A stretch of DNA of 50,647 bases from Clostridium sp. GTDB taxonomy: Bacteria > Bacillota > Clostridia > Clostridiales > Clostridiaceae. The DNA is taken from assembly GCF_016650035.1 (NCBI RefSeq), contig NZ_JAENWM010000019.1, positions 1 to 50,647 on the forward strand. Direction: 5' to 3'. Within the stretch, counting starts at the first letter, position 1, and the number at the start of each line of letters is the position of its first letter. Below are positions 8,444-16,712 of this stretch, piece after piece. The position numbers were made by a program, and so were the translations under genes. Under the pieces are notes generated by a model that was given only the letters and a program-made list of their open reading frames with translations, had not been told where the DNA came from and did no database searches.

Positions 8444-10580
8444 TATTCTCACCCTCCTGAAATAATTTACTCATTTTATAATAAAAATCTCCAAATATCC
8501 TATTTACCTGCGTGATTATTTGATCCTTATTTCCATCCTTTAACGACAATACAAATTCAGGAACTTCTACTAGAGCTTTGCTAATTTCACTTATTACCTC
8601 TAAATAAGTCTGCTTAATTTCTAAAGGTGCTAGCATTATTAAAGCTGTCTCTATATCTTCACCCTGTTCATCCACTGACTGAATTATATTTTTAAGACGG
8701 ATAACTCCTATTTGAAGCTTATTTACTACTTCAGAACGACAATGTAGCAAAATAATACCATGGCCATTTAAAATAGTAGTTCCCAATTTCTCTCTCTCTA
8801 TTAATTTGTCCTGCAAACTGCTTTGCTGCGATATAGTATTTCCATAAACTTTACTTATTTTCTCTATTAAACCTAACTTACTATTTATAGTGTCATCTTC
8901 ATCAAAATAAAGGTTATTCATAATCTCTATAAATGCTCCACCATATTCCATAAGGGTCATAATATTTTCCTTTAAATTATCATGGTTACTTGCCTTTACC
9001 GTCTTAATATAGATGTTATCTTTTATTTCACCTAAAACTGTTTGAATTTTAATCTTATCTTCTTCTAAAAGTAGTGGATTGACGATAACATTTTTAAAAG
9101 GAATATCAATTGTTACAGTAGATATAATTAATTCTATTCCTTCTTCTTTTAGCCACTCATCCTTAATATTAATGGTTGAAATTATATCTATAACCTGAAT
9201 GTTTTTAAATTCCCTTTGAAGTCTTGTAGCAAGTAGTCTCGATGTGCCTATGCCACTTGCACAAGCAACGGCAATCCTATAAATACGATGCTCTAATTTA
9301 TCTTCATTTTGTATTGCCGCCCCTAAATGCATTGCAATATATCCTATCTCTGATTCAGGTATTTCAACGTCTAATAGTTCCCGTAAAACCACACAACACT
9401 TCCTACTAGTTTCATATACCTTCGGGTAGGCTTCTTTAATTTTAGTTAGCAAGGGGTTTCGTATGTCTAAATTCATTTTCAGACGACTAATTACTGGTTC
9501 TAAATGATTTACCAGACCCATGAGCAAATTTTTATTTTGTAGAAGTGAGCACTGCGTTTCAAGTTCTGCAATAGCAATCATTTTCTTAGCTATTTTTATA
9601 AGTTCATATTTTCCCATCATATGCTTTTCTTCATATTTAATATTTGCCTGCATCTTTGAACCTTTTAAATGCATAGTTATATATCCAATTTCATCTTCAG
9701 GTATTTCCAAATTGAAATTATTTGAAATATCAGTTGCTAACCCTTCTGCTATCCCATACTCAGTTGTTTTTTTCAGTTCTGATAGAAATAGTGGATCTAT
9801 ACTTATTCTTTCATTGTTTTTTATACGCTGAATCGCAATTGCTAAATGAACTATAAGACCTACATATGCACTATCAGCCAATTTCAACTTCATTCTTTCT
9901 TCCACTTTATATACTGACTTTTCTAATTCTTTAATTACACTTTTATCTATTAAATTTAGTAATCTATTTCTAGTATTGATTTCAATCCTACCCTTACTAA
10001 ATTCACTGCTGCCCACATTATCCTTTATGATTTGTAATAATTGATTTTCATCTAGATTTTCATATAATAAACTTATAAGCGCCTGCCGAAATTCTTTTTC
10101 TTTCCCCTCAATGTATACTCCAAGACCCGGTTTTCTAACAAGCTTCAAATTATGCTTTTCAAACCACTCCTGCACTTTATCTAGATCATTACTGAGCGTT
10201 CCTTCAGTAACCCCAAATATTGATGTGAAATAATACAATTTTACAGGCTCTTTCATTTGTATAAGCTCACTAATTATTAAATACTGTCTTTCTTCGGGCT
10301 TATAATGCTTCTCTACATAATATCCATCCAATAACAGCTGTAGTCTATTCTTACCTTCTAAATTTTCATTTATCAAAAGTCCTACTCCAGGTTTTTTTAT
10401 AAATTTGAAATGATTGTATTTTAACCATTTTTCTACTTGAGGCATCTCTCTAAGTATTGTCCTTGAACTCAAGTCTAACTTTTTCGCTATATCGTTTACA
10501 GTAATGAAATTAGCTAGATCTGCTCCAATTAACAAACGAAGTATTTCTTTTACACGGGACGTTATTACAACATCTCTCAT
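8433..10580 (-). CDS. mtlR: MtlR-type PRD transcriptional activator
   Basis: A 715-residue DNA-binding regulator with the full MtlR layout. There are two N-terminal helix-turn-helix regions (about 20-60 and 110-160). PRD1 has conserved His245 and His304, and PRD2 has His359 and His418. A GatB-like EIIB domain has Cys440 in VACASGIGTSR, and an EIIA-Mtl-like domain covers about 525-690. In this family phosphorylation of PRD and EIIB residues by HPr and PTS proteins reports sugar supply. As first gene of the operon it likely autoactivates through the palindrome at 10683-10703, just upstream of the -35 box. Confidence 0.9.
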   Translation of the reverse strand: MRDVVITSRVKEILRLLIGADLANFITVNDIAKKLDLSSRTILREMPQVEKWLKYNHFKFIKKPGVGLLINENLEGKNRLQLLLDGYYVEKHYKPEERQYLIISELIQMKEPVKLYYFTSIFGVTEGTLSNDLDKVQEWFEKHNLKLVRKPGLGVYIEGKEKEFRQALISLLYENLDENQLLQIIKDNVGSSEFSKGRIEINTRNRLLNLIDKSVIKELEKSVYKVEERMKLKLADSAYVGLIVHLAIAIQRIKNNERISIDPLFLSELKKTTEYGIAEGLATDISNNFNLEIPEDEIGYITMHLKGSKMQANIKYEEKHMMGKYELIKIAKKMIAIAELETQCSLLQNKNLLMGLVNHLEPVISRLKMNLDIRNPLLTKIKEAYPKVYETSRKCCVVLRELLDVEIPESEIGYIAMHLGAAIQNEDKLEHRIYRIAVACASGIGTSRLLATRLQREFKNIQVIDIISTINIKDEWLKEEGIELIISTVTIDIPFKNVIVNPLLLEEDKIKIQTVLGEIKDNIYIKTVKASNHDNLKENIMTLMEYGGAFIEIMNNLYFDEDDTINSKLGLIEKISKVYGNTISQQSSLQDKLIEREKLGTTILNGHGIILLHCRSEVVNKLQIGVIRLKNIIQSVDEQGEDIETALIMLAPLEIKQTYLEVISEISKALVEVPEFVLSLKDGNKDQIITQVNRIFGDFYYKMSKLFQEGENNGS

Positions 10581-10635
10581 AATCCACCTCCTTACTTATT
10601 GATGACATTTTTATATATTTAAAATCTATATTTTA

Positions 10636-10664
10636 ATTATATGCTGTATAAACATTGTATTCAA
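10636..10664 (-). promoter_or_regulatory. Promoter of the mtlR-mtlA operon
   Basis: TTGAAT (10659-10664) and TATAAT (10636-10641) with a 17-base spacer on the minus strand. The start would lie near 10629, giving a leader of about 50 bases to mtlR. Confidence 0.7.
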
Positions 10665-10682
10665 CTCAAAGATAATCTAATT

Positions 10683-10703
10683 TGTCATTAACCATTAATG
10701 ACA
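10683..10703. promoter_or_regulatory. Candidate MtlR operator palindrome
   Basis: TGTCATTAA-CCA-TTAATGACA is a perfect 9-bp inverted repeat whose edge lies 18 bases upstream of the -35 box. That position fits an activator site. A partial half-site, GATGACATTTTT, recurs at about 10600 in the leader. Confidence 0.5.
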
Positions 10704-10728
10704 TTATTGTGATACAGTTTAAAATCCA

Positions 10729-10760
10729 GTGAGAATTATCTCTGTATAGATATTTCTCAC
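10729..10760. promoter_or_regulatory. Second inverted repeat upstream of the mtl promoter
   Basis: GTGAGAATTATC and GATATTTCTCAC form an inverted repeat with one mismatch and an 8-nt centre. It lies about 65 bases upstream of the -35 box and could be a second regulator site. Confidence 0.4.
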
Positions 10761-10844
10761 CGATTATAGTATATCCTCTATAGCAGTATCAATTCAGCAA
10801 GATTTTCATTCGGTATCCATAATTATATATTTACTCAAAATAAA

Positions 10845-10888
10845 AAATAACGTATGAATTTCATAAATACGAAATTCATACGTTATTT
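10845..10888 (-). terminator. Terminator of glmM
   Basis: A perfect 18-bp stem (AAATAACGTATGAATTTC and its complement, 8-nt loop) is followed on the minus strand by a T-rich run. It lies 27 bases past the glmM stop and separates glmM from the mtl promoter. Confidence 0.85.
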
Positions 10889-10915
10889 TAGAGTTTAAAA
10901 AATTCATTTTGGAAC

Positions 10916-12265
10916 CTATTTATTTGCTTTTTCTTGAATCATTTTCGCAAGAGCATGTGCCATTTCATTTAATTCACATTGAACTTTACCTTCTAGCATT
11001 ACCCTAACTAATGGTTCTGTACCTGAAGGCCTAATAAGTACTCTTCCACAGCCATTCAGTTTTGCTTCCATTTTTTTAATTTCTTCTGCTATTTCACTAT
11101 CAGTTTCATGTATATCCTTTTTATCATTAGGCACTGTTGCATTAACTAATATTTGTGGAAGTTCTGTCATCATTGCTGCAAGTTCTGATAATTTCTTTCC
11201 AGATTCCTTAATTACAGTGGCTAATTGAATTCCTGATACGAGCCCATCACCTGTAGTATTAAAATCCAGGAAAATTACGTGACCAGACTGCTCCCCACCT
11301 AGGCTATAACCTTCTTCTTTCATTTTTTCAAGTACATATCTATCTCCTACTTTAGTTTTCACTGTAGTTATATTTTCACTCTTCATTGCAATATCAAGGC
11401 CCAAATTACTCATAACTGTTACTACTACTGCATCTTTAGTTAATTTACCCATATCTTTTAAGTGCTTGGCACAAATAGCAATCATAAAATCTCCATTTAC
11501 AAGATTTCCTTTTTCATCTACAGCTAAACACCTATCTGCATCACCATCAAAAGCTAGTCCTAAATCACAATGATTTTCTTTAACAAAAGCCATTAAATGC
11601 TCAGGATGAGTAGATCCACAATCTTTATTTATATTTATACCATCTGGATCATTGTTAATAACTAAAACCTCTGCTCCAAGTTCTCTTACAGCCTTTACGG
11701 AAGTAATATAAGCAGCTCCATTAGCACAATCTAGTGCTATTTTAAGTCCTTTTAAGTCTCCTGCAATAGTGGATTTAGCAAATTCTATATAATCCTCTGT
11801 AGCATTTTTCGTAACTGTTTTTTTACCTAAATCTCCTGCTATTGGTGATGGTACTCCTTCAAAATCACATTCTATAACTGCTTGTATTGTATCTTCTAGT
11901 TCATCAGATAATTTGAAACCTTGACTATTAAAAAACTTTATTCCGTTATATTCTACTGTGTTGTGAGACGCTGAAATAACTATCCCTGCATCTGCTCCAT
12001 ATTCTCTAGTTAAATATGCTATGGCAGGTGTTGGAATCACTCCAAGGCATATAGCCTCAGCCCCTACAGATAAAATCCCTGCTACTAATGCGGATTCTAA
12101 CATATCTCCTGAAACTCTTGTATCCATTCCTACTATTATTTTAGGTTTATGAGCTGCTTGTGTTAACACAAAAGCTCCTGATCTTCCGAGTTTATATGCA
12201 AGCTCACCTGTTAATTCTGTATTTGCTATACCACGTACTCCATCTGTCCCGAACATTCTACTCAT
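10916..12265 (-). CDS. glmM: Phosphoglucosamine mutase
   Basis: A 449-residue alpha-D-phosphohexomutase converting glucosamine-6-phosphate to glucosamine-1-phosphate, the step after GlmS on the way to UDP-GlcNAc. Visible motifs are MFGTDGVRG at the N-terminus, the phosphoserine loop ISASHN (Ser100), the metal-binding DGDADRC, the GGEQSGH sugar loop and [11 protein letters not shown] near the C-terminus. An AGAGG ribosome site precedes the ATG. In many Firmicutes glmM follows cdaA-cdaR directly and interacts with CdaA; here it is about 10 kb away with a fermentation module between them. Confidence 0.97.
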   Translation of the reverse strand: MSRMFGTDGVRGIANTELTGELAYKLGRSGAFVLTQAAHKPKIIVGMDTRVSGDMLESALVAGILSVGAEAICLGVIPTPAIAYLTREYGADAGIVISASHNTVEYNGIKFFNSQGFKLSDELEDTIQAVIECDFEGVPSPIAGDLGKKTVTKNATEDYIEFAKSTIAGDLKGLKIALDCANGAAYITSVKAVRELGAEVLVINNDPDGININKDCGSTHPEHLMAFVKENHCDLGLAFDGDADRCLAVDEKGNLVNGDFMIAICAKHLKDMGKLTKDAVVVTVMSNLGLDIAMKSENITTVKTKVGDRYVLEKMKEEGYSLGGEQSGHVIFLDFNTTGDGLVSGIQLATVIKESGKKLSELAAMMTELPQILVNATVPNDKKDIHETDSEIAEEIKKMEAKLNGCGRVLIRPSGTEPLVRVMLEGKVQCELNEMAHALAKMIQEKANK

Positions 12266-12490
12266 ATCTTCTACCTCTTTCTCAATATTTTATAGAGTTA
12301 TTTCAGGGCATCCAAAAGCGAAATAACTATTATTTTACTTTTGGAACCTAAATTTATCTATTTTTTCATATTAGTCTATTTTCACACTTCACAAAGCTAT
12401 TGCCTAAATAATCCACAATAATAATTATACTACAATAACGAGTTTTTGTAAAAAAGCACTAGTGTTTTGCTATTTTCATTGCAAAAAAAT

Positions 12491-12513
12491 AACCAAACTG
12501 AATCAGTTTGGTT
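12491..12513 (-). terminator. Terminator of the DUF2089/SHOCT-like pair
   Basis: AACCAAACTG and its complement with a 3-nt loop, followed on the minus strand by ATTTTTTT. It is 12 bases past the stop of the preceding gene. Confidence 0.8.
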
Positions 12514-12524
12514 GGCTCTTATCA

Positions 12525-12929
12525 CTATTCTATAACAACCTCAATTATATCTCCGTTTCCGCTTTTTATATCTACTATCTTTCCATCCATTCCAGCGTCT
12601 ATAGCTTCTAATATTGATTGAGTCATTTCATCTATGTCTACACCTTCCATACCATCTACATTTAGGCTTGGAATCCTCCCAAAGGTTCTTATCATCCCAC
12701 TAACAAATTTTAACGGCAGAGTAATATTTAAAATGTCATTCTCTGTAGATCTTATTCTTATTTTTAGCATTTTGGGTTTCTTCTTACTACTCGTATTATA
12801 TACTGTTTTTTCTAAAGTAAATGGTTCTTTAATTTCTCCCTTTAGAGCTTCTATAAGCTGCATAGCTTTATCTGAATCAATTTTACCCTCTTGGACCATT
12901 TTCAATATCTTTAACATCTCTTCATTCAT
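12525..12929 (-). CDS. SHOCT-like domain protein of unknown function
   Basis: 134 residues. The first 30 (MLKILKMVQEGKIDSDKAMQLIEAL) form a short helical hairpin like the SHOCT-like motif found at the ends of many bacterial regulators and membrane-linked proteins. The rest is a basic linker and an acidic C-terminal region rich in Ile, Asp and Gly. There is no signal peptide or membrane segment. The gene follows the DUF2089 gene by 48 bases, and the two products share the helical-hairpin motif, so they probably act together. I do not know the function. Confidence 0.7.
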   Translation of the reverse strand: MNEEMLKILKMVQEGKIDSDKAMQLIEALKGEIKEPFTLEKTVYNTSSKKKPKMLKIRIRSTENDILNITLPLKFVSGMIRTFGRIPSLNVDGMEGVDIDEMTQSILEAIDAGMDGKIVDIKSGNGDIIEVVIE

Positions 12930-12977
12930 TATATTTCCTCCTTTTCTAAAGCTGGGAGCTCTAAATATACAGCTTCA

Positions 12978-13346
12978 TTATTTACCATTTAACATGATTA
13001 ATGCTTCATCAGCAGTTATTTCACCTTTTTCCAACATATCTATTACATCCTTTTTATCAACGGAAGGTTTTTGCTTTATAACATTATACCCCATTGCTGT
13101 AATAACCTCGTCAAGCTTTGCTCTAACGGTTGGGTATGATATGCCAAGTTCTTTTTCTACATCTTTAATATTTCCTCTAGACTTTAAAAATATTTCAATA
13201 AAATATAGCTGTTCATTATTCAAGTAATCAAATTTTGATAATTCAAATTCATTTTCCACCACTGTATTACATTCATCACATTTAAGTCTTGTTGCTTTTA
13301 ATTTAGAGCTACATACTGGACATTTGCACAATATTTTATAGGTCAT
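12978..13346 (-). CDS. DUF2089-family zinc-ribbon/HTH protein
   Basis: 122 residues. The N-terminus has a zinc ribbon (CPVC at about 9-12 and CDEC at about 23-26). A helix-turn-helix follows (GNIKDVEKELGISYPTVRAKLDEVI, about 60-84), then a C-terminal helical hairpin (MLEKGEITADEALIML) like the start of its neighbour. This is the DUF2089 layout and suggests a small transcription regulator. The promoter region carries a long AT-rich inverted repeat (13396-13446) that could be its own operator. Targets are unknown. Confidence 0.8.
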   Translation of the reverse strand: MTYKILCKCPVCSSKLKATRLKCDECNTVVENEFELSKFDYLNNEQLYFIEIFLKSRGNIKDVEKELGISYPTVRAKLDEVITAMGYNVIKQKPSVDKKDVIDMLEKGEITADEALIMLNGK

Positions 13347-13395
13347 TTATACCACCACCTTTGTTTATATCCATTATATTACCATTTATTAAAAT

Positions 13396-13446
13396 AATCA
13401 ATATATAAATCAATATATTTTAATATTTTCTATATATATATTGATT
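13396..13446. promoter_or_regulatory. AT-rich inverted repeat upstream of the DUF2089 gene
   Basis: AATCAATATATA at 13396-13407 and TATATATATTGATT at 13433-13446 face each other, with further TTAATATT repeats up to 13490. A partial third box, ATCAATATATTTT, lies inside. The spacing suits a dimeric HTH protein, most simply the DUF2089 product. Confidence 0.4.
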
Positions 13447-13684
13447 ATCTTAATTAAAATATTAATATTATTAATATTTTAATATTATTACATCACTTCT
13501 AGTATATTCAATATATTTAATTTTGTGATATAAGATTTGGCGTGACCATTGCTACTATTACTAAACCCCTTTTCTTTTTATTCTTAGCCCTATAAATAAT
13601 ACCTCCATAAATTTAGATTATGAAAGTATTATAAAATCCCAATATGAACTTAGCATGAACTTTTTAAACTTATTTAAAGATGCA
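13447..13684. other. Intergenic AT-rich stretch, nothing recognised
   Basis: The stretch contains more TTAATATTAATATT runs up to about 13490 and then ordinary AT-rich DNA. I find no open frame with a ribosome site and no RNA motif. Confidence 0.5.
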
Positions 13685-13826
13685 AAAGAGTATGTATTAC
13701 GTAGCCTTCATTGAGCAAGCCTTAGTAATTCACACTGATTTTAATGGAGTAATACGCCCATAAAATTACATGTTTGAGCGATAGCGAGTTGTAATTTTTA
13801 GCACTCCTCTAATGTTTTAATACGCA
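13685..13826. repeat. Intergenic repeat copy 1 (left arm plus core)
   Basis: The first 65 bases (13687-13751) are identical to 13831-13895. A core hairpin follows, AAAATTACA...TGTAATTTT, around GAGCGATAGCGAG. The right arm is degraded: AGCACTCC survives near 13799-13807 but the distal part is lost. Both copies begin with A4GAGTATGTATTAC. Confidence 0.85.
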
Positions 13827-14014
13827 AAAAAGAGTATGTATTACGTAGCCTTCATTGAGCAAGCCTTAGTAATTCACACTGATTTTAATGGAGTATGCGT
13901 TAATAAAATTACATGTTTGAGCGATAGCGAGTTATAATTTTTAGCATACTCCATTAAAATTCGTGTAGAATTACTTAGCGAAGCGAATGAAGGTGTAGTA
14001 ATACATACTCTTTT
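13827..14014. repeat. Intergenic repeat copy 2, long inverted repeat
   Basis: The left arm (13829-13900) and right arm (13944-14014) are imperfectly complementary over about 70 bases. Long matched blocks include AGAGTATGTATTAC, CCTTCATT, AGTAATTC and ATTTTAATGGAGTATGC. The same GAGCGATAGCGAG core hairpin lies between them. On the minus strand the structure is followed by CTCTTTTTTG, so it may also terminate vorDABC transcription. It ends 6 bases from the last codon of that operon. It looks like a MITE or other folded intergenic element. Confidence 0.85.
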
Positions 14015-14019
14015 ATTTT

Positions 14020-14550
14020 CTATTTAACGTATGAAGCTCCTACTTCCAGAGCCTTTTTATTTATTTCAAAGAATTTTTCTTTACCATGATCTTTTAAAGC
14101 AGCGATTATTGCTTCCATTGATACTATTCCAGTTTTCTTTACTATTGCTCCTAGAAGTACCATATTAGCAATTTGTTTGCTTCCAATTTTCATAGCTTCT
14201 GTTTGAGCTGGAATGCTTATTACTTCGATATCATCTCTAGTTGGCATTCTGTCTACAAGATCTGAATCCATCAGTAATAATCCACCTTTAACTAAGCTAT
14301 CTTCAAATTTATCAAGGGAAGGTCTATTCATAACTACAAGTGTATTGGGCGCTGTAACTATTGGAGAACCTACTAATTCATCAGAAAGTATAACCGCACA
14401 GTTAGCAGTACCTCCACGCATTTCTGGCCCATATGATGGTAACCATGAAACATTCATGTCAGCATCCATACCTGCATATGCTAAAAATTTTCCCATGGAA
14501 AGTGTACCTTGACCACCAAACCCTGCAAATATCATTTGTTGCATACCCAT
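14020..14550 (-). CDS. vorC: 2-oxoacid:ferredoxin oxidoreductase, gamma subunit
   Basis: 176 residues forming the gamma domain of a four-subunit 2-oxoacid oxidoreductase. The N-terminal MIFAGFGGQGTLSMGKFLAYAG is characteristic, followed by SYGPEMRGGTANC. The start is the ATG at 14550, nine bases after GGAGG and overlapping the stop environment of the beta gene (TAAAATG). A longer in-frame start at 14589 would overlap the beta gene by 38 bases and has no ribosome site. It is last in the D-A-B-C order, followed by the inverted repeat. See the alpha subunit for substrate. Confidence 0.88.
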   Translation of the reverse strand: MGMQQMIFAGFGGQGTLSMGKFLAYAGMDADMNVSWLPSYGPEMRGGTANCAVILSDELVGSPIVTAPNTLVVMNRPSLDKFEDSLVKGGLLLMDSDLVDRMPTRDDIEVISIPAQTEAMKIGSKQIANMVLLGAIVKKTGIVSMEAIIAALKDHGKEKFFEINKKALEVGASYVK

Positions 14551-14551
14551 T

Positions 14552-15301
14552 TTATTCCACCTCCGCAGTTGTATCTTTTTTAACTCCAAGAGTATAAAAT
14601 GGCATCATATTATTTCTGAGCCATACCATAGACTCCTCAGGTGATAATCCCCAATTAGTTGGGCATATTGATAGTACTTCTACCATCGAGAATCCTTTTC
14701 CATCAATTGCATTTTGGAAAGCTTTTTTAATTGCTTTTTTAGTTTTATTAACATTAGGAACATTATCTACTGATACTCTTTCTACATAACAAGCCCCATC
14801 TAAAGTTGATAACATCTCTGATACTCTAATAGGGTGTCCTTGCACTTTTACATCTCTTCCATAAGGTGTAGTTTCTGTTATTTGACCTGGAAGTGTAGTT
14901 GGAGCCATTTGACCACCTGTCATACCATAAATACAGTTATTCACGAATATAGTAACTATATTTTCTCCACGAGTTGCAGCATGTACTATTTCAGCCGTAC
15001 CTATTGCTGCAAGATCTCCATCTCCTTGATATGTAAATACTACAGCATCAGGATTAGTTCTTTTTATTCCTGTAGCAACTGCTGGTGCTCTTCCATGAGC
15101 AGCTTCAAACATATCACAAGCAAAATAGTCATATGCTAAAACTGAACATCCAACTGGTGCCACTCCTATTGTTTTATCTATTATATCTAGTTCTTCGAGT
15201 ACTTCTCCTACTAATCTATGAATTAATCCATGAGTACATCCTGGACAATAATGAGTAGGAACATCTAATAATGCTTTAGTTGGTTTAAATACTATTGCCA
15301 T
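14552..15301 (-). CDS. vorB: 2-oxoacid:ferredoxin oxidoreductase, beta (TPP-binding) subunit
   Basis: 249 residues. It binds thiamine pyrophosphate: QGDGDLAAIGTAEI followed by NIVTIFVNN is the diphosphate/Mg motif. HYCPGCTHG near residue 17 is the conserved N-terminal Cys motif of 2-oxoacid oxidoreductase beta subunits. Its ATG shares one base with the stop codon of the alpha gene (TAATG), so translation is coupled. It forms the catalytic site with the alpha and gamma subunits in the cytoplasm. Confidence 0.9.
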   Translation of the reverse strand: MAIVFKPTKALLDVPTHYCPGCTHGLIHRLVGEVLEELDIIDKTIGVAPVGCSVLAYDYFACDMFEAAHGRAPAVATGIKRTNPDAVVFTYQGDGDLAAIGTAEIVHAATRGENIVTIFVNNCIYGMTGGQMAPTTLPGQITETTPYGRDVKVQGHPIRVSEMLSTLDGACYVERVSVDNVPNVNKTKKAIKKAFQNAIDGKGFSMVEVLSICPTNWGLSPEESMVWLRNNMMPFYTLGVKKDTTAEVE

Positions 15302-16371
15302 TATTTTGCACCTCCTACTATTTCTCTAACTTTATCTAATATATCTTCTGGAGTAGGAACCATTCCGCCTGATCTTCCGTAGAAATCTACTGGCTTTCTT
15401 CCTTCAACAGATAATCTAACATCTTCAACCATTTGTCCACAACTCATTTCTACTGATATGTATCCATGTTTAGTAGAATCTATTGTTTTTTCAAAAGCTT
15501 CTAATGGGAAAGGCCAAAGTGTAATTGGTCTTATAAGTCCTAGTTTTATACCTTCTTCTTCAGCCATTTTAATAACATTTTTGCATATTCTTGATGTAGT
15601 TCCATATGCAACCATTATTAAATCAACTTCTTCATCACATTTATATAATTCATATCTTGTTTCATTTTTCTTTATCTCTACATATTTTGCTTGTAATTTT
15701 TCGTTATGCTTTTCTAAATCTTCTGATTGAAGATAAAGTGAATTTATAACATTATGCTTTGCTCTACCTTTTAGACCATTTGATGCCCAAGTTTTTTCTG
15801 GTAATACCTTTGGCTTTCTTTCTTTGAACTCAACTGGCTCCATCATTTGTCCAAGCATTCCATCTCCCATTACCATTACAGGAGTCCTGTACATATCTGC
15901 AGTATCAAATGCATCTTGAACTAAATCAACCATTTCTTGTACTGATGCAGGTGCATATACAGGCATATTAAAATCGCCATGTGCTCCACCTTTTGTTGCT
16001 TGAAAATAGTCTGATTGAGCTGGTTGAATACTACCAAGCCCTGGACCACCTCTAACTATATTTACAATAACGCAAGGAAGCTCAGCTCCTGCTATGTATG
16101 ATATTCCCTCTGCTTTTAAACTTATTCCTGGTGAACTTGAAGATGTCATGCACCTTGCTCCTGTACCTGCAGCACCGTACACCATATTTATAGCTGCAAC
16201 TTCGCTTTCTGCTTGTAAGAAAACTCTTCCAATTTTACACATTTTTCTTGATAAATATGCAGATATCTCTGTTTGAGGTGTTATTGGATATCCAAAAAAG
16301 CCGAGACAGTTAGCTCTAATAGCCGCTTCTCCTATCGCTTCATTACCTTTCATTAACACTTTTCCACTCAT
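15301..16371 (-). CDS. vorA: 2-oxoacid:ferredoxin oxidoreductase, alpha subunit
   Basis: 356 residues. GNEAIGEAAIRANCLGFFGYPITPQTEI at the start and the RGGPGLGSIQPAQSDYF block are typical of VorB/KorA-type alpha subunits. Together with beta, gamma and the small ferredoxin subunit it oxidises a 2-oxoacid to acyl-CoA and CO2 and reduces ferredoxin. The substrate could be 2-oxoisovalerate and other branched-chain oxoacids or 2-oxoglutarate. Neighbouring ptb and two buk genes favour branched-chain oxoacids, whose acyl-CoA products those enzymes can turn into ATP. AGGAGG precedes the ATG by eight bases. vor letter assignment follows subunit order only. Confidence 0.88.
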   Translation of the reverse strand: MSGKVLMKGNEAIGEAAIRANCLGFFGYPITPQTEISAYLSRKMCKIGRVFLQAESEVAAINMVYGAAGTGARCMTSSSSPGISLKAEGISYIAGAELPCVIVNIVRGGPGLGSIQPAQSDYFQATKGGAHGDFNMPVYAPASVQEMVDLVQDAFDTADMYRTPVMVMGDGMLGQMMEPVEFKERKPKVLPEKTWASNGLKGRAKHNVINSLYLQSEDLEKHNEKLQAKYVEIKKNETRYELYKCDEEVDLIMVAYGTTSRICKNVIKMAEEEGIKLGLIRPITLWPFPLEAFEKTIDSTKHGYISVEMSCGQMVEDVRLSVEGRKPVDFYGRSGGMVPTPEDILDKVREIVGGAK

Positions 16372-16390
16372 AAGTACATCCTCCTATTCT

Positions 16391-16600
16391 TTACTTTTCA
16401 ACTGTTATTACACAATCAGGACACATTTTTGCGCAAGATGCACAACCTATGCATTCTTTCATCTTTTCCTCTGTAACTGTGGCTGGATGATATCCTTTTA
16501 TGTTTAATCCTTTTGAAAAACTTATTATTTTTTTAGGACATACATTTATGCAAAGTCCACACCCTTTACATCTATCTTCTCGAAAATTCACTCTTGGCAT
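16391..16600 (-). CDS. vorD: 2-oxoacid:ferredoxin oxidoreductase, delta (2x[4Fe-4S]) subunit
   Basis: 69 residues with two 4Fe-4S ferredoxin motifs: CKGCGLCINVCP near residues 11-22 and CIGCASCAKMCP near 51-62. It shuttles electrons from the TPP site to external ferredoxin. It is the first gene of the four-gene unit, 19 bases before the alpha gene, with an AAAGGAGG ribosome site and its own promoter at 16656-16684. Confidence 0.92.
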   Translation of the reverse strand: MPRVNFREDRCKGCGLCINVCPKKIISFSKGLNIKGYHPATVTEEKMKECIGCASCAKMCPDCVITVEK

Positions 16601-16655
16601 GTTCAGACCTCCTTTAAAAATTCTGTTTATATAGAATAAAAACGTTTACTTCTTT

Positions 16656-16684
16656 ATCTTACCCCTTGAAGCTTAAACTGTCAA
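16656..16684 (-). promoter_or_regulatory. Promoter of vorDABC
   Basis: TTGACA (16679-16684) and TAAGAT (16656-16661) with a 17-base spacer on the minus strand, in the 112-base gap before vorD. The vor genes can thus be transcribed apart from the buk-ptb genes upstream. Confidence 0.7.
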
Positions 16685-16712
16685 CATTGTTATTTAATTG
16701 ACTATATTCTTT

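Noticed and set aside
16636-16650. Possible catabolite (cre) site near the vorD promoter (GTAAACGTTTTATTC)
   Set aside because: Only half of the cre consensus is symmetric here.
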